DNA of 64,000 nt from Anaerolineae bacterium (GTDB taxonomy: Bacteria > Chloroflexota > Anaerolineae > Aggregatilineales > Phototrophicaceae). The notes under the pieces are model-generated. The model did no database searches and was not told the DNA's origin. It saw only the letters and a list, made by a program, of their open reading frames with translations. Position numbers and translations under genes: made by a program. The stretch covers positions 92,612 through 156,611 of the forward strand of contig JALHNB010000006.1 in assembly GCA_022843745.1 (NCBI GenBank). The letters are read 5' to 3'. Shown one piece after another: positions 9,177-17,656 of this stretch (position 1 is the first letter of the stretch; every line of letters begins with the position of its first letter).

Positions 9177-10238
9177 TTACGGAACGGCGATGATGCGATC
9201 CGACAGCACCACCGCGTAATCCTGGTAATCGGCGAACACCGTTTGATCGATTGTCAGGTTCAAATCCTGCTCAAGTGTGGACACGTCATAGGGTTTGACC
9301 GTGCCGAAAACCCGAACCTGCTGCCCTTCGGTAAACTCCGTGATCCCCGCAGCATTCATCACTAGCAGGCGATTGTTGTTGAGCAAGCCACCCTCGTTCA
9401 GCACAAAGGCGTTATCAGAAACCAGCGTTTCGACAGTCCCCTGCACCATCAACGAACGCTCATAATACTGGTCGGCGTTGCCTGTAATTTCTCCGAGGGG
9501 TACGACCAGCGTCAGGTCGGACAACGAAGTCAGTTCGACAATCGTGTAGTTGCGATACTGCTCAAGCTGCGTTTCGTCCAGAAGGCTTTGCAGCGAGAAG
9601 ATTTCGCTAACCACATCCGTTTGAGATTCCTGAGTCGCTTCCAGAGTAGCCATCGTATCCGGCTGCTGCGTCAGGGAAGGAGTCGCCGGGGTTTCGTTGA
9701 TGTCCGGCACATCCGGCGCATCGACATCAGCCTCCGAAGTGGCTTCATCTGGAAGAGGTGTAACATTCGCCGTGTCCCTGGTGGTGACGGCTCTGTCCAT
9801 CTGCGATTGAATAGACGGCTGAAAGATACCGGTCACATAAACGCGCGCGCCTTCGCTGAATGACAGGTCAAATTCTTCGTTGGTGCGGTTCACAACCAGA
9901 ACCTGATCGTTATCAATGACCGCACCTTCGCCCACGACGAGGATTTTGACGTTCGCCAGCGATTCGATCACGCCTTCGAACGACACGCGTTGACCGACGA
10001 ATTGCTCCGTTCCAGAGGTCAGTTCTTCAAGCGAGGTTACGGATGCCGCCATCGGATCAGTAACTTCATCAATGACCTCAGCCGTCGCATCAGCAGCAAC
10101 TGTAGCAGTGACTGTAGCATCAGGTGTCGGCGTTTCAGTCGCTTCCTGAGCGCTCACGCTGACAGCTAAAAGGCTGCATACCATAAGCATCATGAACATG
10201 AAGACGGCTTGCCGATTCATCATGGATTTAAATCCCAT
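9177..10238 (-). CDS. secreted protein with two OB-like repeats
   Basis: A 353-residue exported protein of unknown function. An N-terminal signal peptide (hydrophobic residues ~11-30, cleavage near VSAQ) leads into a Thr/Ala/Asp-rich linker. Two related beta-rich units then follow: one around VGQRVSFEGVIESL...ARVYVTGIFQP and one around YERSLMVQGTVETL...QVRVFGTVKP. Each has the V-x-V-x-G-x-V pattern of OB-like barrels, and an acidic Thr/Pro/Asp-rich linker separates them. AAGGAGA lies before the ATG. It is divergent from the phosphodiesterase gene. A role at the cell surface is an inference from the signal peptide only. Confidence 0.7.
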   Translation of the reverse strand: MGFKSMMNRQAVFMFMMLMVCSLLAVSVSAQEATETPTPDATVTATVAADATAEVIDEVTDPMAASVTSLEELTSGTEQFVGQRVSFEGVIESLANVKILVVGEGAVIDNDQVLVVNRTNEEFDLSFSEGARVYVTGIFQPSIQSQMDRAVTTRDTANVTPLPDEATSEADVDAPDVPDINETPATPSLTQQPDTMATLEATQESQTDVVSEIFSLQSLLDETQLEQYRNYTIVELTSLSDLTLVVPLGEITGNADQYYERSLMVQGTVETLVSDNAFVLNEGGLLNNNRLLVMNAAGITEFTEGQQVRVFGTVKPYDVSTLEQDLNLTIDQTVFADYQDYAVVLSDRIIAVP

Positions 10239-10442
10239 TCAGTTTCTCCTTGATTACATTAAATTGTGAGCCAGAAATTAGATCAACTTCTACCGTAACG
10301 GAAAGTGAAGTGGTTTACATGAGGCTTATGGGGGTACTCGCTATAGGCTGGCAGACCCAACTTGAAGCCAACCGAATGCAGTCAGGATACGCGGTTTGAG
10401 GTAAAATGAGCGTCAACAACGCATCAACCGATAAGGAAAATT

Positions 10443-11249
10443 ATGAAATCCAAAGTCATCCTCACGATTATTGATGGCTGCCGACCCGACGGTCTGGCTC
10501 AAGCGAATACGCCCAATATTGATTCGCTCTGGCAGAACGGCTCGTATAGCTGGACGGCACAAACGGTCATGCCCAGCGTCACGCTGCCCGTGCATAACTC
10601 GATGTTTCGCGGAATCTCACCTCAAAAACACGGTGTCGGCGCAGATAATATTTATCAGCCATCGGCATCGGCGTTTCCAAGCATGATCGACCTGGCATTC
10701 AATTCCGGCCTGCATACCGCCATGTTTTACAGTTGGGGACAGCTGCGCGATCTGGCATCGCCGGGGAAACTTCGCCAGAGTTACCTGCGCGAATCCATCT
10801 ACGGCCAGGATAATGACACCCATATTGCCGAAGTCGCTGCCGACTATATCGTTCAATATCAGCCGGATTTGACAGTTTTATATCTGGGCGATGTCGATAT
10901 TTTCGGTCATTTATCCGGCTGGATGTCGCCGGATTACATCAGCGCGATTGAAGCCAATGACCGCGCGATTGGGCATGTCGTCAAGACGCTGACCGACGCG
11001 GGTATACGCGATCAGTTCACAATAATCGTGCTGTCGGATCACGGCGGACACGACAACAATCACGGCACGGAAATGCCAGAGGACATGACGATCATCTGGA
11101 TGCTCAACGGCCCGGTTATCAAGCGCGGTCATGTTATCCAAACGCCCGTTGGCATCCGTGATACCGCCTCGACGATCATGCACCTATTGGACTTGCCACG
11201 CCCGGAAGTGTGGGAAGGCCAGCCGGTTTACGACGCATTTTCAGGCTAG
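10443..11249 (+). CDS. alkaline-phosphatase-superfamily phosphodiesterase
   Basis: A 268-residue type I phosphodiesterase / nucleotide pyrophosphatase-like hydrolase. It has the metal-site start TIIDGCRPDG, the nucleophile segment MPSVTLPVHNSMF with Thr as likely nucleophile, and the C-terminal metal ligands SDHGGHDNNHGTE. No signal peptide is apparent, so a cytoplasmic place is likely. The substrate is unknown; this superfamily hydrolyses phosphodiesters, phosphonates or sulfates. The gene is monocistronic and converges with the SDR gene with a gap of only 5 bp. Confidence 0.87.
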   Translation: MKSKVILTIIDGCRPDGLAQANTPNIDSLWQNGSYSWTAQTVMPSVTLPVHNSMFRGISPQKHGVGADNIYQPSASAFPSMIDLAFNSGLHTAMFYSWGQLRDLASPGKLRQSYLRESIYGQDNDTHIAEVAADYIVQYQPDLTVLYLGDVDIFGHLSGWMSPDYISAIEANDRAIGHVVKTLTDAGIRDQFTIIVLSDHGGHDNNHGTEMPEDMTIIWMLNGPVIKRGHVIQTPVGIRDTASTIMHLLDLPRPEVWEGQPVYDAFSG

Positions 11250-11254
11250 TCAGA

Positions 11255-12133
11255 TTAGACGACAGCAGATTTCAGCCCTACGAGCGATTCGCTGATTTCC
11301 CACAGGCGGTGTGCAGCATCCTTGTCATACGATTGTGATGAGGACTGCACCGCCTTACTTTTATCGAAATATTTGCCCGTGATGCCTTCAACTTCAGGCG
11401 AAGTCGCGAGGTAAATCATTGTCTCCGCACCCTGCTCCGGTGTAAGGGCGAAAAAGCGCTGAACAACACCCATTACAAGACCCATTATCTTGCTGCTGTT
11501 GTGGCCGAAACCTGTAGCAACGAAGCCGGGATGAAGCACGTTAGCGGTCACGCCTGTTCCAGCCAAGCGCTGCGCGAGTTCATACGTGAATAGAATATTG
11601 GCAAGTTTGGACTCGCCATAAGCCGGCCAACCCGCTGTTCCATAGGCTTGCTTGTGTTGCAGATCGTCAAAATTCAGCGACATACCGCGATGGGCATCCG
11701 ACGACACATTGACAATGCGCGACGGCGCACTGGCTTTGAGCGTATCCAGCAGCAAATCGGTGAGCAGGAAATAATTCAGATGATTGAGGGCAAACGTCAT
11801 CTCATAGCCGTCTACCGTTTCCTGACGTGACGTAAAATATGCGCCCGCGTTGTTCACCAGCACATCGAGCCGCTGATATTTACGCTTAAATTCATCAGCA
11901 ACCCGGCGCACGTCCGCCATTACTGAAAGATCGCCGATCAAAATATCGACTGCATCATTTTTGCTGGCAGCTTTAATTTCGTTGGCGACAGCTTGGGTTT
12001 TGCTGGCATTGCGCCCGACGATAACCACACGAGCGCCCATTTTTGCAATTTCCAGCGCCGTCACTTTGCCGATTCCATTGGTTGCTCCGGTAATCAGGAC
12101 TGTTTTGCCACGCATGTCGGTGTGCTGTGCCAT
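11255..12133 (-). CDS. short-chain dehydrogenase/reductase (retinol-dehydrogenase-like)
   Basis: A 292-residue NAD(P)-dependent oxidoreductase with a Rossmann fold. The cofactor motif is VLITGATNGIGKVTA (TGxxxGIG), the NNAG motif is present, and the active site reads YGESKLAN (YxxxK). Sequence and length fit the RDH/WW-oxidoreductase-like SDR branch. The ATG at 12133 is preferred over a TTG one codon upstream. The substrate is unknown. The gene is divergent from ada across a ~160-bp gap. Confidence 0.88.
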   Translation of the reverse strand: MAQHTDMRGKTVLITGATNGIGKVTALEIAKMGARVVIVGRNASKTQAVANEIKAASKNDAVDILIGDLSVMADVRRVADEFKRKYQRLDVLVNNAGAYFTSRQETVDGYEMTFALNHLNYFLLTDLLLDTLKASAPSRIVNVSSDAHRGMSLNFDDLQHKQAYGTAGWPAYGESKLANILFTYELAQRLAGTGVTANVLHPGFVATGFGHNSSKIMGLVMGVVQRFFALTPEQGAETMIYLATSPEVEGITGKYFDKSKAVQSSSQSYDKDAAHRLWEISESLVGLKSAVV

Positions 12134-12297
12134 CAATTTTTTGCCTTTGCTCTCTAGAGGAATATTTTGATTGTAAGGGATAATGATGTGAGTAAGATAA
12201 GAAAACTTTTATTTGACCACAAGAACCGGATAGACCTATCAGGCCGAGTGGCTTATCCTAAGCATAGTTATCAACGCGCAGGAAAGGACATAATCGA

Positions 12298-13395
12298 ATG
12301 ACCGACACCCTACTCGACACAAAATTGGATGAGGCCGAGCGTTGGGAAGCCGTGATGAACCGGGACAGCCACTACGATGGTCGATTCGTCCTGGGTGTGC
12401 GCTCGACGGGTATTTACTGTCGCCCATCCTGCCCAGCCCGCAAACCAAAGCGCAGCAATGTCGTTTTCTACGCCGTTCCCGAAGAGGCTGAACGCGCCGG
12501 ATTCCGCGCCTGCAAACGCTGCCAACCCAACCAGCAGGCATTTGAGGCCGAGGTCATTCAGCGTGTGTGTGAATATATCGACCAACATCTGGATGATCGG
12601 CTTACCTTAGCCGACCTGGGGAGCTTTACCAATCTCAGCCCGAATCACTTTCAACGTGTATTCAAGCATGTTATGAGCATCAGCCCGCGCCAATATATTG
12701 AAGCGCGACGAATCGACCAGCTTAAAAATCGGCTCAAAAGTGGCGATACGGTCACAGAGGCGCTTTACGAAGTGGGCTACAGTTCCAGCAGCCGTCTCTA
12801 TGAACGCTCCAATGACCAACTCGGCATGACCCCGGCAGATTATCGCAAAGGAGCAAAAGGCATGAATATTCGTTATACCGTCACCGAATGTCCACTTGGC
12901 TATTTACTCGTCGCCGCCGCCGAACGCGGTATCTGCGCCGTCAGCCTGGGCGACTCGCCGGAATATCTCGAAGCCGAACTCCGTGCGGATTACCCGGCGG
13001 CTGAAATCTCGCAGGACGATTCCAGCCTGGGGGAATGGGTACACACACTTTTAGATCACATCAACGGGCAGCAGCCCCATCTGGAGCTACCATTGGATGT
13101 GCAGGCAACAGCCTTCCAGTGGCGCGTGTGGCAGGAATTACGCGCCATTCCGATGGGCGAAACGCGCTCCTATGGACAGATCGCCGCCGCCATTGGCAGC
13201 CCTAAAGCAGCACGCGCTGTCGGCACGGCCTGCGCCAATAATCGCGTTTCGCTGGTCATTCCATGCCATCGTGCGATACGCGAAAATGGCGATCTCGGCG
13301 GTTATCGCTGGGGATTGGAGCGCAAGAAGCGGATTCTGGAAACAGAGCGAAACGTAAGAGACTTAAGATTGCCTGAAGTGAAACGAGAAAGCTAA
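12298..13395 (+). CDS. ada: bifunctional Ada: AraC-type regulator / O6-methylguanine-DNA methyltransferase
   Basis: A 365-residue adaptive-response protein. The N-terminal methylphosphotriester-receptor domain has the four zinc cysteines (Cys41, Cys45, Cys72, Cys75). The middle is an AraC-type double HTH (LADLGSFTNLSPNHFQRVF...). The C-terminus is the suicide methyltransferase with PCHR (Cys323) and flanking GTACANNRVSLV. Full-length Ada repairs alkylated DNA and, once methylated on the N-domain, activates repair genes. AAGGA lies upstream of the ATG. No alkA or alkB is adjacent. All key residues are present. Confidence 0.96.
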   Translation: MTDTLLDTKLDEAERWEAVMNRDSHYDGRFVLGVRSTGIYCRPSCPARKPKRSNVVFYAVPEEAERAGFRACKRCQPNQQAFEAEVIQRVCEYIDQHLDDRLTLADLGSFTNLSPNHFQRVFKHVMSISPRQYIEARRIDQLKNRLKSGDTVTEALYEVGYSSSSRLYERSNDQLGMTPADYRKGAKGMNIRYTVTECPLGYLLVAAAERGICAVSLGDSPEYLEAELRADYPAAEISQDDSSLGEWVHTLLDHINGQQPHLELPLDVQATAFQWRVWQELRAIPMGETRSYGQIAAAIGSPKAARAVGTACANNRVSLVIPCHRAIRENGDLGGYRWGLERKKRILETERNVRDLRLPEVKRES

Positions 13396-13468
13396 GGATT
13401 GTCTGATAAGTATCTAACAATTTGCGTGTAACGTGGATTGTCATAAACAGGTTACAAGGACATACACG

Positions 13469-13720
13469 ATGGCTTTAACTCAGCAGCGCTCTGAAATTCC
13501 GCAGCCCCTCCCGCCCGAACCGCCAGGGCCATTTCCACCTGACCCGCCGGGGCCAATGCCGCCCGATCCGCCAGGGCCATTCCCGCCCGATCCGCCTGGC
13601 CCTATGCCACCGGAGCCACCAGGGCCGTTCCCACCCGAACCACCGGGGCCAATGCCGCCTATTCCGCCCGACCCGGAGCCACGACTCCCGCCAATGCCGG
13701 ATATTGATACGAGTACATAG
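13469..13720 (+). CDS. small proline-rich repeat protein (PPG octapeptides)
   Basis: An 83-residue protein built almost wholly from an 8-residue unit, P-[FM]-P-P-[DE]-P-P-G, repeated six times (24 bp each). Phe and Met alternate in five consecutive units (the first has Leu), giving a 16-residue higher period. A short MALTQQRSEIPQ head has no signal peptide, and the tail ends in MPDIDTST. The ATG at 13469 has AAGGA 8 nt upstream; an earlier open-frame start at 13433 lacks this. It probably forms an extended polyproline rod. Its function is unknown. It follows ada by 73 bp and could be co-transcribed. Confidence 0.7.
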   Translation: MALTQQRSEIPQPLPPEPPGPFPPDPPGPMPPDPPGPFPPDPPGPMPPEPPGPFPPEPPGPMPPIPPDPEPRLPPMPDIDTST

Positions 13721-13737
13721 CCCCAACGTAAATATAA

Positions 13738-13763
13738 GGGCGGGTCACAGACCCGCCCCTACG
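13738..13763. repeat. GTAGGGGCG-type palindromic element, copy 2
   Basis: GGGCGGGT (13738-13745) and ACCCGCCC (13751-13758) form a perfect 8-bp stem with a 5-nt loop, followed by CTACG. The right end, CGCCCCTACG, matches the other copies in this window. It lies between convergent genes and may act as a terminator. Confidence 0.55.
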
Positions 13764-13807
13764 ACAAAATATCCCCCGAAACACTATTCAATTTTGCAAC
13801 AACCTGT

Positions 13808-15037
13808 TCAGTACAGGTCTTTCATGAGATTATCGGTCAATTCTTTGGCGCGTTCGGCAACGTCTGCCAAATCGGTCAGCAAAGTGCGTCGATTGGTTGG
13901 GATTGTACCGTAGTGCGCGTACTGCCACACTTCCTCGCTAATCTCGAAGACCGCATCCGGGAGCGCGAGACGGCGGGCGTTATCGGAGCGCCGTTTCAAG
14001 CCTTCCGGCCCTTCGGCTAGCCAATCCGTGAGTGCATCGGCCACACCGTAGGGACTGGGCGCGAAAATCCCCGCGCGATTTTCAGTAACGAACTCCACAT
14101 TGCCCGTTTCCTGACCGGGGATGGCATCATAAATAATCATCGGGACACCCGCGATGCAGGCTTCGCTGATCGTCGCCGGGCCAGCTTTGGTCACGAGAAT
14201 ATCGGCGGCGGCCATCAGCGTTGGCATATTCTTGACGAACGGATAGACCTTTGTCGGCTGATTCCAGTTACAGGCTTCCAGATTATCTTTCAGCGCTTTA
14301 TTATGTCCAGCGATGATAATAAGCTGACATTTCAGCCGACGACCATTAATCGCCCGCGCCGTCTGGTAAATCGGCCCCATTCCCTCACCGCCGCCGACCA
14401 TCAGCACGGCTGGCAGGTTCGGGTCCCAACCGAGTGATTGGCGGGCGGAAGCTTTATCGGTCAAGCCCTGGGCGAAGCGATAATGCACTGGCAAACCCGT
14501 AATTCGCATCTGATCCAGCGATAAGCCGGATTTCAGGCCTCGATCATAGGCAGCCTCAGTCGGGACGAGGCAGCGTTCGCAGTTTTTGTCATACCAAAAA
14601 TGATGGGTCGAAACCAGATCGGTGACGACCACGATAAACGGCGGGCGCTGTTCGAACGAAAGCAGCGCACTCATCGCCGGGTGAGTCAACACAGAATGAA
14701 CCGATACCACGACATCCGCAGGGTGTTCGCGCAGCATCCGCTTCAGGCCGCTTTCGAGCGTGACGTACATGCCCTGCGAGAGAATCTTCGCACGGCGCTT
14801 GGTATTGGAGAAATTGTAACCTGCGCCCCATGACGATTTGCTGCGGTTAATCCACCAGGGGTAAAACTCTGGCATATATTTGAAAGGAACGGGAGAATAA
14901 TCGCGAAACACATCAACCAGTTCCACCTTAACTGCGGCTTCGCCATGCTTGAGATATAACGCATCCCGGATTGCTTCTGCCGCCGCGCGGTGTCCGCCGC
15001 CCGTGTCGGACATCAAAATCAGGACTCGTTTCTTCAA
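13808..15037 (-). CDS. GT28 glycosyltransferase, MGDG-synthase-like
   Basis: A 409-residue glycosyltransferase of the MGDG synthase / processive diacylglycerol glucosyltransferase type, which would move a sugar from an NDP-sugar to diacylglycerol at the membrane. The N-terminal MGDG_synth domain has the SDTGGGHRAAAEAI loop. The C-terminal GT28 domain has VMVGGGEGMGPI and the donor site TKAGPATISEACIAGVPMII. It is cytoplasmic or peripheral, with no membrane segment. The start overlaps the DUF951 stop by 4 bp (ATGA), indicating translational coupling. Confidence 0.9.
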   Translation of the reverse strand: MKKRVLILMSDTGGGHRAAAEAIRDALYLKHGEAAVKVELVDVFRDYSPVPFKYMPEFYPWWINRSKSSWGAGYNFSNTKRRAKILSQGMYVTLESGLKRMLREHPADVVVSVHSVLTHPAMSALLSFEQRPPFIVVVTDLVSTHHFWYDKNCERCLVPTEAAYDRGLKSGLSLDQMRITGLPVHYRFAQGLTDKASARQSLGWDPNLPAVLMVGGGEGMGPIYQTARAINGRRLKCQLIIIAGHNKALKDNLEACNWNQPTKVYPFVKNMPTLMAAADILVTKAGPATISEACIAGVPMIIYDAIPGQETGNVEFVTENRAGIFAPSPYGVADALTDWLAEGPEGLKRRSDNARRLALPDAVFEISEEVWQYAHYGTIPTNRRTLLTDLADVAERAKELTDNLMKDLY

Positions 15038-15234
15038 GATTCGCCTCCAGTGGACTTGCTCATTACTTTTTTCAAGTGCTTATAAAACTCATTTCGAGAA
15101 AGCATCACTCGGCGCTCACAACCCGCACAGCGCAGGCCAATATCCGCACCGACTCGGTAGACGATCCATTCACTGCTGCCGCAGGGGTGTGATTTTCGCA
15201 TTTGTACGTGATCCCCTGAACGAATTTCTTCCAT
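15034..15234 (-). CDS. DUF951 domain-containing protein
   Basis: A 66-residue protein of the DUF951 family. It shows the family core HPCGSSEWIVYRVGADIGL followed by CAGCERRVMLSR. Cys18 together with the CxxC pair suggests a small zinc-binding beta fold. Its role is unknown; homologues are often linked to translation or envelope genes. It is the first gene of a two-gene unit with the GT28 gene. Confidence 0.9.
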   Translation of the reverse strand: MEEIRSGDHVQMRKSHPCGSSEWIVYRVGADIGLRCAGCERRVMLSRNEFYKHLKKVMSKSTGGES

Positions 15235-15272
15235 TATCGCTTGCCTGTTTAATCTTAACGTCTCTTGACGGT

Positions 15273-15300
15273 CTTAACCACTCATCTTTTAGCGGTTAAG
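15273..15300. promoter_or_regulatory. 7-bp inverted repeat in divergent promoter region
   Basis: CTTAACC (15273-15279) and GGTTAAG (15294-15300) lie between the divergent DUF951 and M50 genes. Arm length and position fit an operator. No -10/-35 pair could be fixed with confidence here. Confidence 0.3.
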
Positions 15301-15491
15301 TCAGATACCGAAAATGTTTAGCAAGATTCCGCCACATGTTTTACCGTAGAATTACAATATATTGCGCCCTTTCAGCGCCCTGGCCGTCCCGCAGAACTCA
15401 CCGCACGTTAAGCCAAAATAATACACAGTCCCTACAGTGCTATGATATACTTGCAGTGAAAGTTTCATCCCTATCTGACGGAGAATTCTCC

Positions 15492-16127
15492 TTGCTTCTC
15501 TTTGGCGACTTTTCAATTCAAATGATGGTGTCCATTATCGCCGCTGCGCTAATTGGCATGACGGTGCATGAATTTGCACACAACTACGTTGGCTATCTCA
15601 TGGGCGACCCCACCCCGGCACGCGAAGGCCGCTTGACGTTGAATCCGATGGTACATATCAACTGGTTCGGATTTCTCATGTTTGTCCTCATCGGTTTTGG
15701 CGCACTTGGTTCTGCGCCGATTGCTGCTTACCGAATGCGTAATCCACGATGGGGATACCTGGCTGCTGTGGCTGCCGGGCCACTTTCGAACCTGGTGCTG
15801 GCTGTTATTGCCGCCATTCTGTACCGGATCATCGCACCCATGAGCCTGACGCGCGGCTTTCTGCCAGAGTTCCTGTTCATCATGATCTACTTCAATCTGG
15901 TGCTGTTTCTGTTTAATCTGATCCCCTGCTTTCCGCTAGACGGTTGGCATATCGTTCTGGCCTTGCTGCCGCCCGATCTGGCCCGAACCTGGCAAAGCTG
16001 GCAGCAGTACAGCTATTATGCCTTCTTCTTTCTCATCCTGCTCAGTTTTGTCGGCGGGTCGTTTAACATTCTCGGCCTCCTCATTACTGGGCCAGCCTTT
16101 CAGATCATGAATATCCTGATTCGCTAA
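15492..16127 (+). CDS. site-2 protease family (M50) membrane metalloprotease
   Basis: A 211-residue intramembrane zinc protease. The metal site HEFAH lies in the first membrane helix, the third ligand is in NLIPCFPLDGWH (LDG motif), and about five hydrophobic helices are present. The start is taken as TTG 15492 because CGGAG lies 8 nt upstream; an ATG at 15522 would drop ten residues, and a 52-codon upstream extension looks non-coding. Family members cut membrane-embedded substrates such as anti-sigma factors. It heads a compact operon with the HD and thioesterase genes. Confidence 0.87.
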   Translation: MLLFGDFSIQMMVSIIAAALIGMTVHEFAHNYVGYLMGDPTPAREGRLTLNPMVHINWFGFLMFVLIGFGALGSAPIAAYRMRNPRWGYLAAVAAGPLSNLVLAVIAAILYRIIAPMSLTRGFLPEFLFIMIYFNLVLFLFNLIPCFPLDGWHIVLALLPPDLARTWQSWQQYSYYAFFFLILLSFVGGSFNILGLLITGPAFQIMNILIR

Positions 16128-16131
16128 GCTC

Positions 16132-16653
16132 ATGGCAGCGACCCAGCGTCTGCGCCAGGGCATCCGTGCGCTGCTGGCATTCTCTCAGCCCGTCGATAAC
16201 ACGTTGGCGGCGGAATATTTGTCTCCCGCGCTGATGACGTGCTTTCGATCCATGCGCCGCAGTGAGCAGCTTCACAGCCTGAATGTATTACGAGACACAC
16301 TGGCACAAGGTTCTACGCCATCCGATCTGGCAATCGCCGCCCTGCTGCACGATGTCGGCAAATCGCGCTATCCTTTTCCGACCTGGCAAAAGACACTCGT
16401 CGTGCTGGTGCGCACTTTTACGCCGGATATTTTCCAGCGCTTGAGCCTGGGCGACGAAAATATTTACTGGCAGCGCCCTTTTGTTCTCAGCGAACAACAT
16501 CCTGCCTGGAGCGCCGAGATGATCGCCGCTGCCGGAGCGCCGGAACGCGCTGTCTGGCTGGTCGCGCACCACGCTGACTCGCTCGCGCAGTGGGCGAATC
16601 ACGCTGATGTTCATTTATTAGAACGCCTGAAACAGGCAGACGATGCGAATTAG
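16132..16653 (+). CDS. HD domain-containing phosphohydrolase
   Basis: A 173-residue HD-superfamily protein with metal ligands visible as H...HDVGKS...H...HH.D: HSLNVLRDTL, ALLHDVGKS, SEQHPAWSAE and VAHHADS. Such proteins hydrolyse phosphate esters, often nucleotides, in the cytoplasm; the substrate here is unknown. It starts 4 bp after the M50 stop and ends 11 bp before the thioesterase gene, so the three are one transcription unit. Confidence 0.85.
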   Translation: MAATQRLRQGIRALLAFSQPVDNTLAAEYLSPALMTCFRSMRRSEQLHSLNVLRDTLAQGSTPSDLAIAALLHDVGKSRYPFPTWQKTLVVLVRTFTPDIFQRLSLGDENIYWQRPFVLSEQHPAWSAEMIAAAGAPERAVWLVAHHADSLAQWANHADVHLLERLKQADDAN

Positions 16654-16664
16654 GTGAAAATATC

Positions 16665-17531
16665 ATGACACCAAGCCATATCAGCACTTTCAAAGTTCGC
16701 AATTACGAGTGTGACGCCTACGGGCATTTAAACCACGCCAATTATCTGCGTTACATGGAAGAAGCGGCTTTTAACGCTTCGGCTGATGTCGGCTATGGCA
16801 AGGCGCGTTATGAAGCGATGGGGTATCTGTGGCTGGCGCGTGAAACCGATATTGAGTATCTACAGCCGCTTTTTTACGGCGATATTGTCGAGATCAAAAC
16901 ATGGGTGTCCGATTTCCGGCGCGTGCGTTCGATTCGACGCTATGAATTTCGGCGTGGTGATGATCTGGTTGCCCGCGCCAGCACCGACTGGGTATTTTTG
17001 AACGCCGCGACGATGTGCCCATCGGCTGTCCCGCCGGAAATGGTGGCGGCATTCGCGGGCAATGAACCGGTAGTGCCAGCCGATCCGCGTGAATCTTTTC
17101 CGGCTAGTCCACCCCCGCCAGAGGGCGTATTTAAACTGAACCGCCGCGTCGAATGGCGCGATATTGATAGCGCACAGCACGTCAACAACGCGGTTTATTT
17201 CAACTACATCGAAGACTGCGGCATCCAGGCGATTGCAGCTTTTGGCTGGCCGATTACCCGGATGCGTGAAGCTGGATTTGGGATTTTCGCCCGCCGCGAA
17301 CGAATCGAATATCGCCAACCTGCCCTGCTGGGGGATGAACTCGAAATCGCGACGTGGGTATTCGACGTGAAGCGCATCTCCGCCACACGCGGCTATACGA
17401 TCACCCGTAACGGCGAGCTATTGGCACAGGTACATACACTCGGCGTGTGGACGGAATTGGCAAGCGGCAAACCCGCGCGTATCCCCGATCATTTTCTAGT
17501 GGATTTTGCGCCTAATATTGCACAAATCTGA
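16665..17531 (+). CDS. double-hotdog acyl-ACP/acyl-CoA thioesterase
   Basis: A 288-residue protein with two tandem 4HBT hotdog domains. Domain 1 begins FKVRNYECDAYGHLNHANYL and domain 2 VEWRDIDSAQHVNNAVYFNY. Each has the D-x-x-x-H-x-N active-site pattern. It would release fatty acids from ACP or CoA in the cytoplasm; the double-domain layout is that of the acyl-ACP thioesterase family. It is the last gene of the M50-HD-thioesterase operon. Confidence 0.85.
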   Translation: MTPSHISTFKVRNYECDAYGHLNHANYLRYMEEAAFNASADVGYGKARYEAMGYLWLARETDIEYLQPLFYGDIVEIKTWVSDFRRVRSIRRYEFRRGDDLVARASTDWVFLNAATMCPSAVPPEMVAAFAGNEPVVPADPRESFPASPPPPEGVFKLNRRVEWRDIDSAQHVNNAVYFNYIEDCGIQAIAAFGWPITRMREAGFGIFARRERIEYRQPALLGDELEIATWVFDVKRISATRGYTITRNGELLAQVHTLGVWTELASGKPARIPDHFLVDFAPNIAQI

Positions 17532-17656
17532 GTGCTTTTCTACATAAGTCACACTACTCGACTCTGCAATTTTCAACCATAATAAATACACATCGACAAC
17601 CACTTGTCAGATTTTTGTTGTTCACCTGATAAGGTCTACATCGGAGGATTACATTG

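Noticed and set aside
13500-13700. Possible CRISPR array
   Set aside because: The 24-bp units are directly adjacent without spacers and keep an open reading frame. No cas genes are present in the window.
13475-13726. Antisense frame of the PPG repeat, a Trp/Arg-rich 83-residue peptide resembling cationic antimicrobial peptides
   Set aside because: The repeat makes the opposite strand open by necessity. The sense frame has the ribosome-binding site, and the antisense start has none that I can see.
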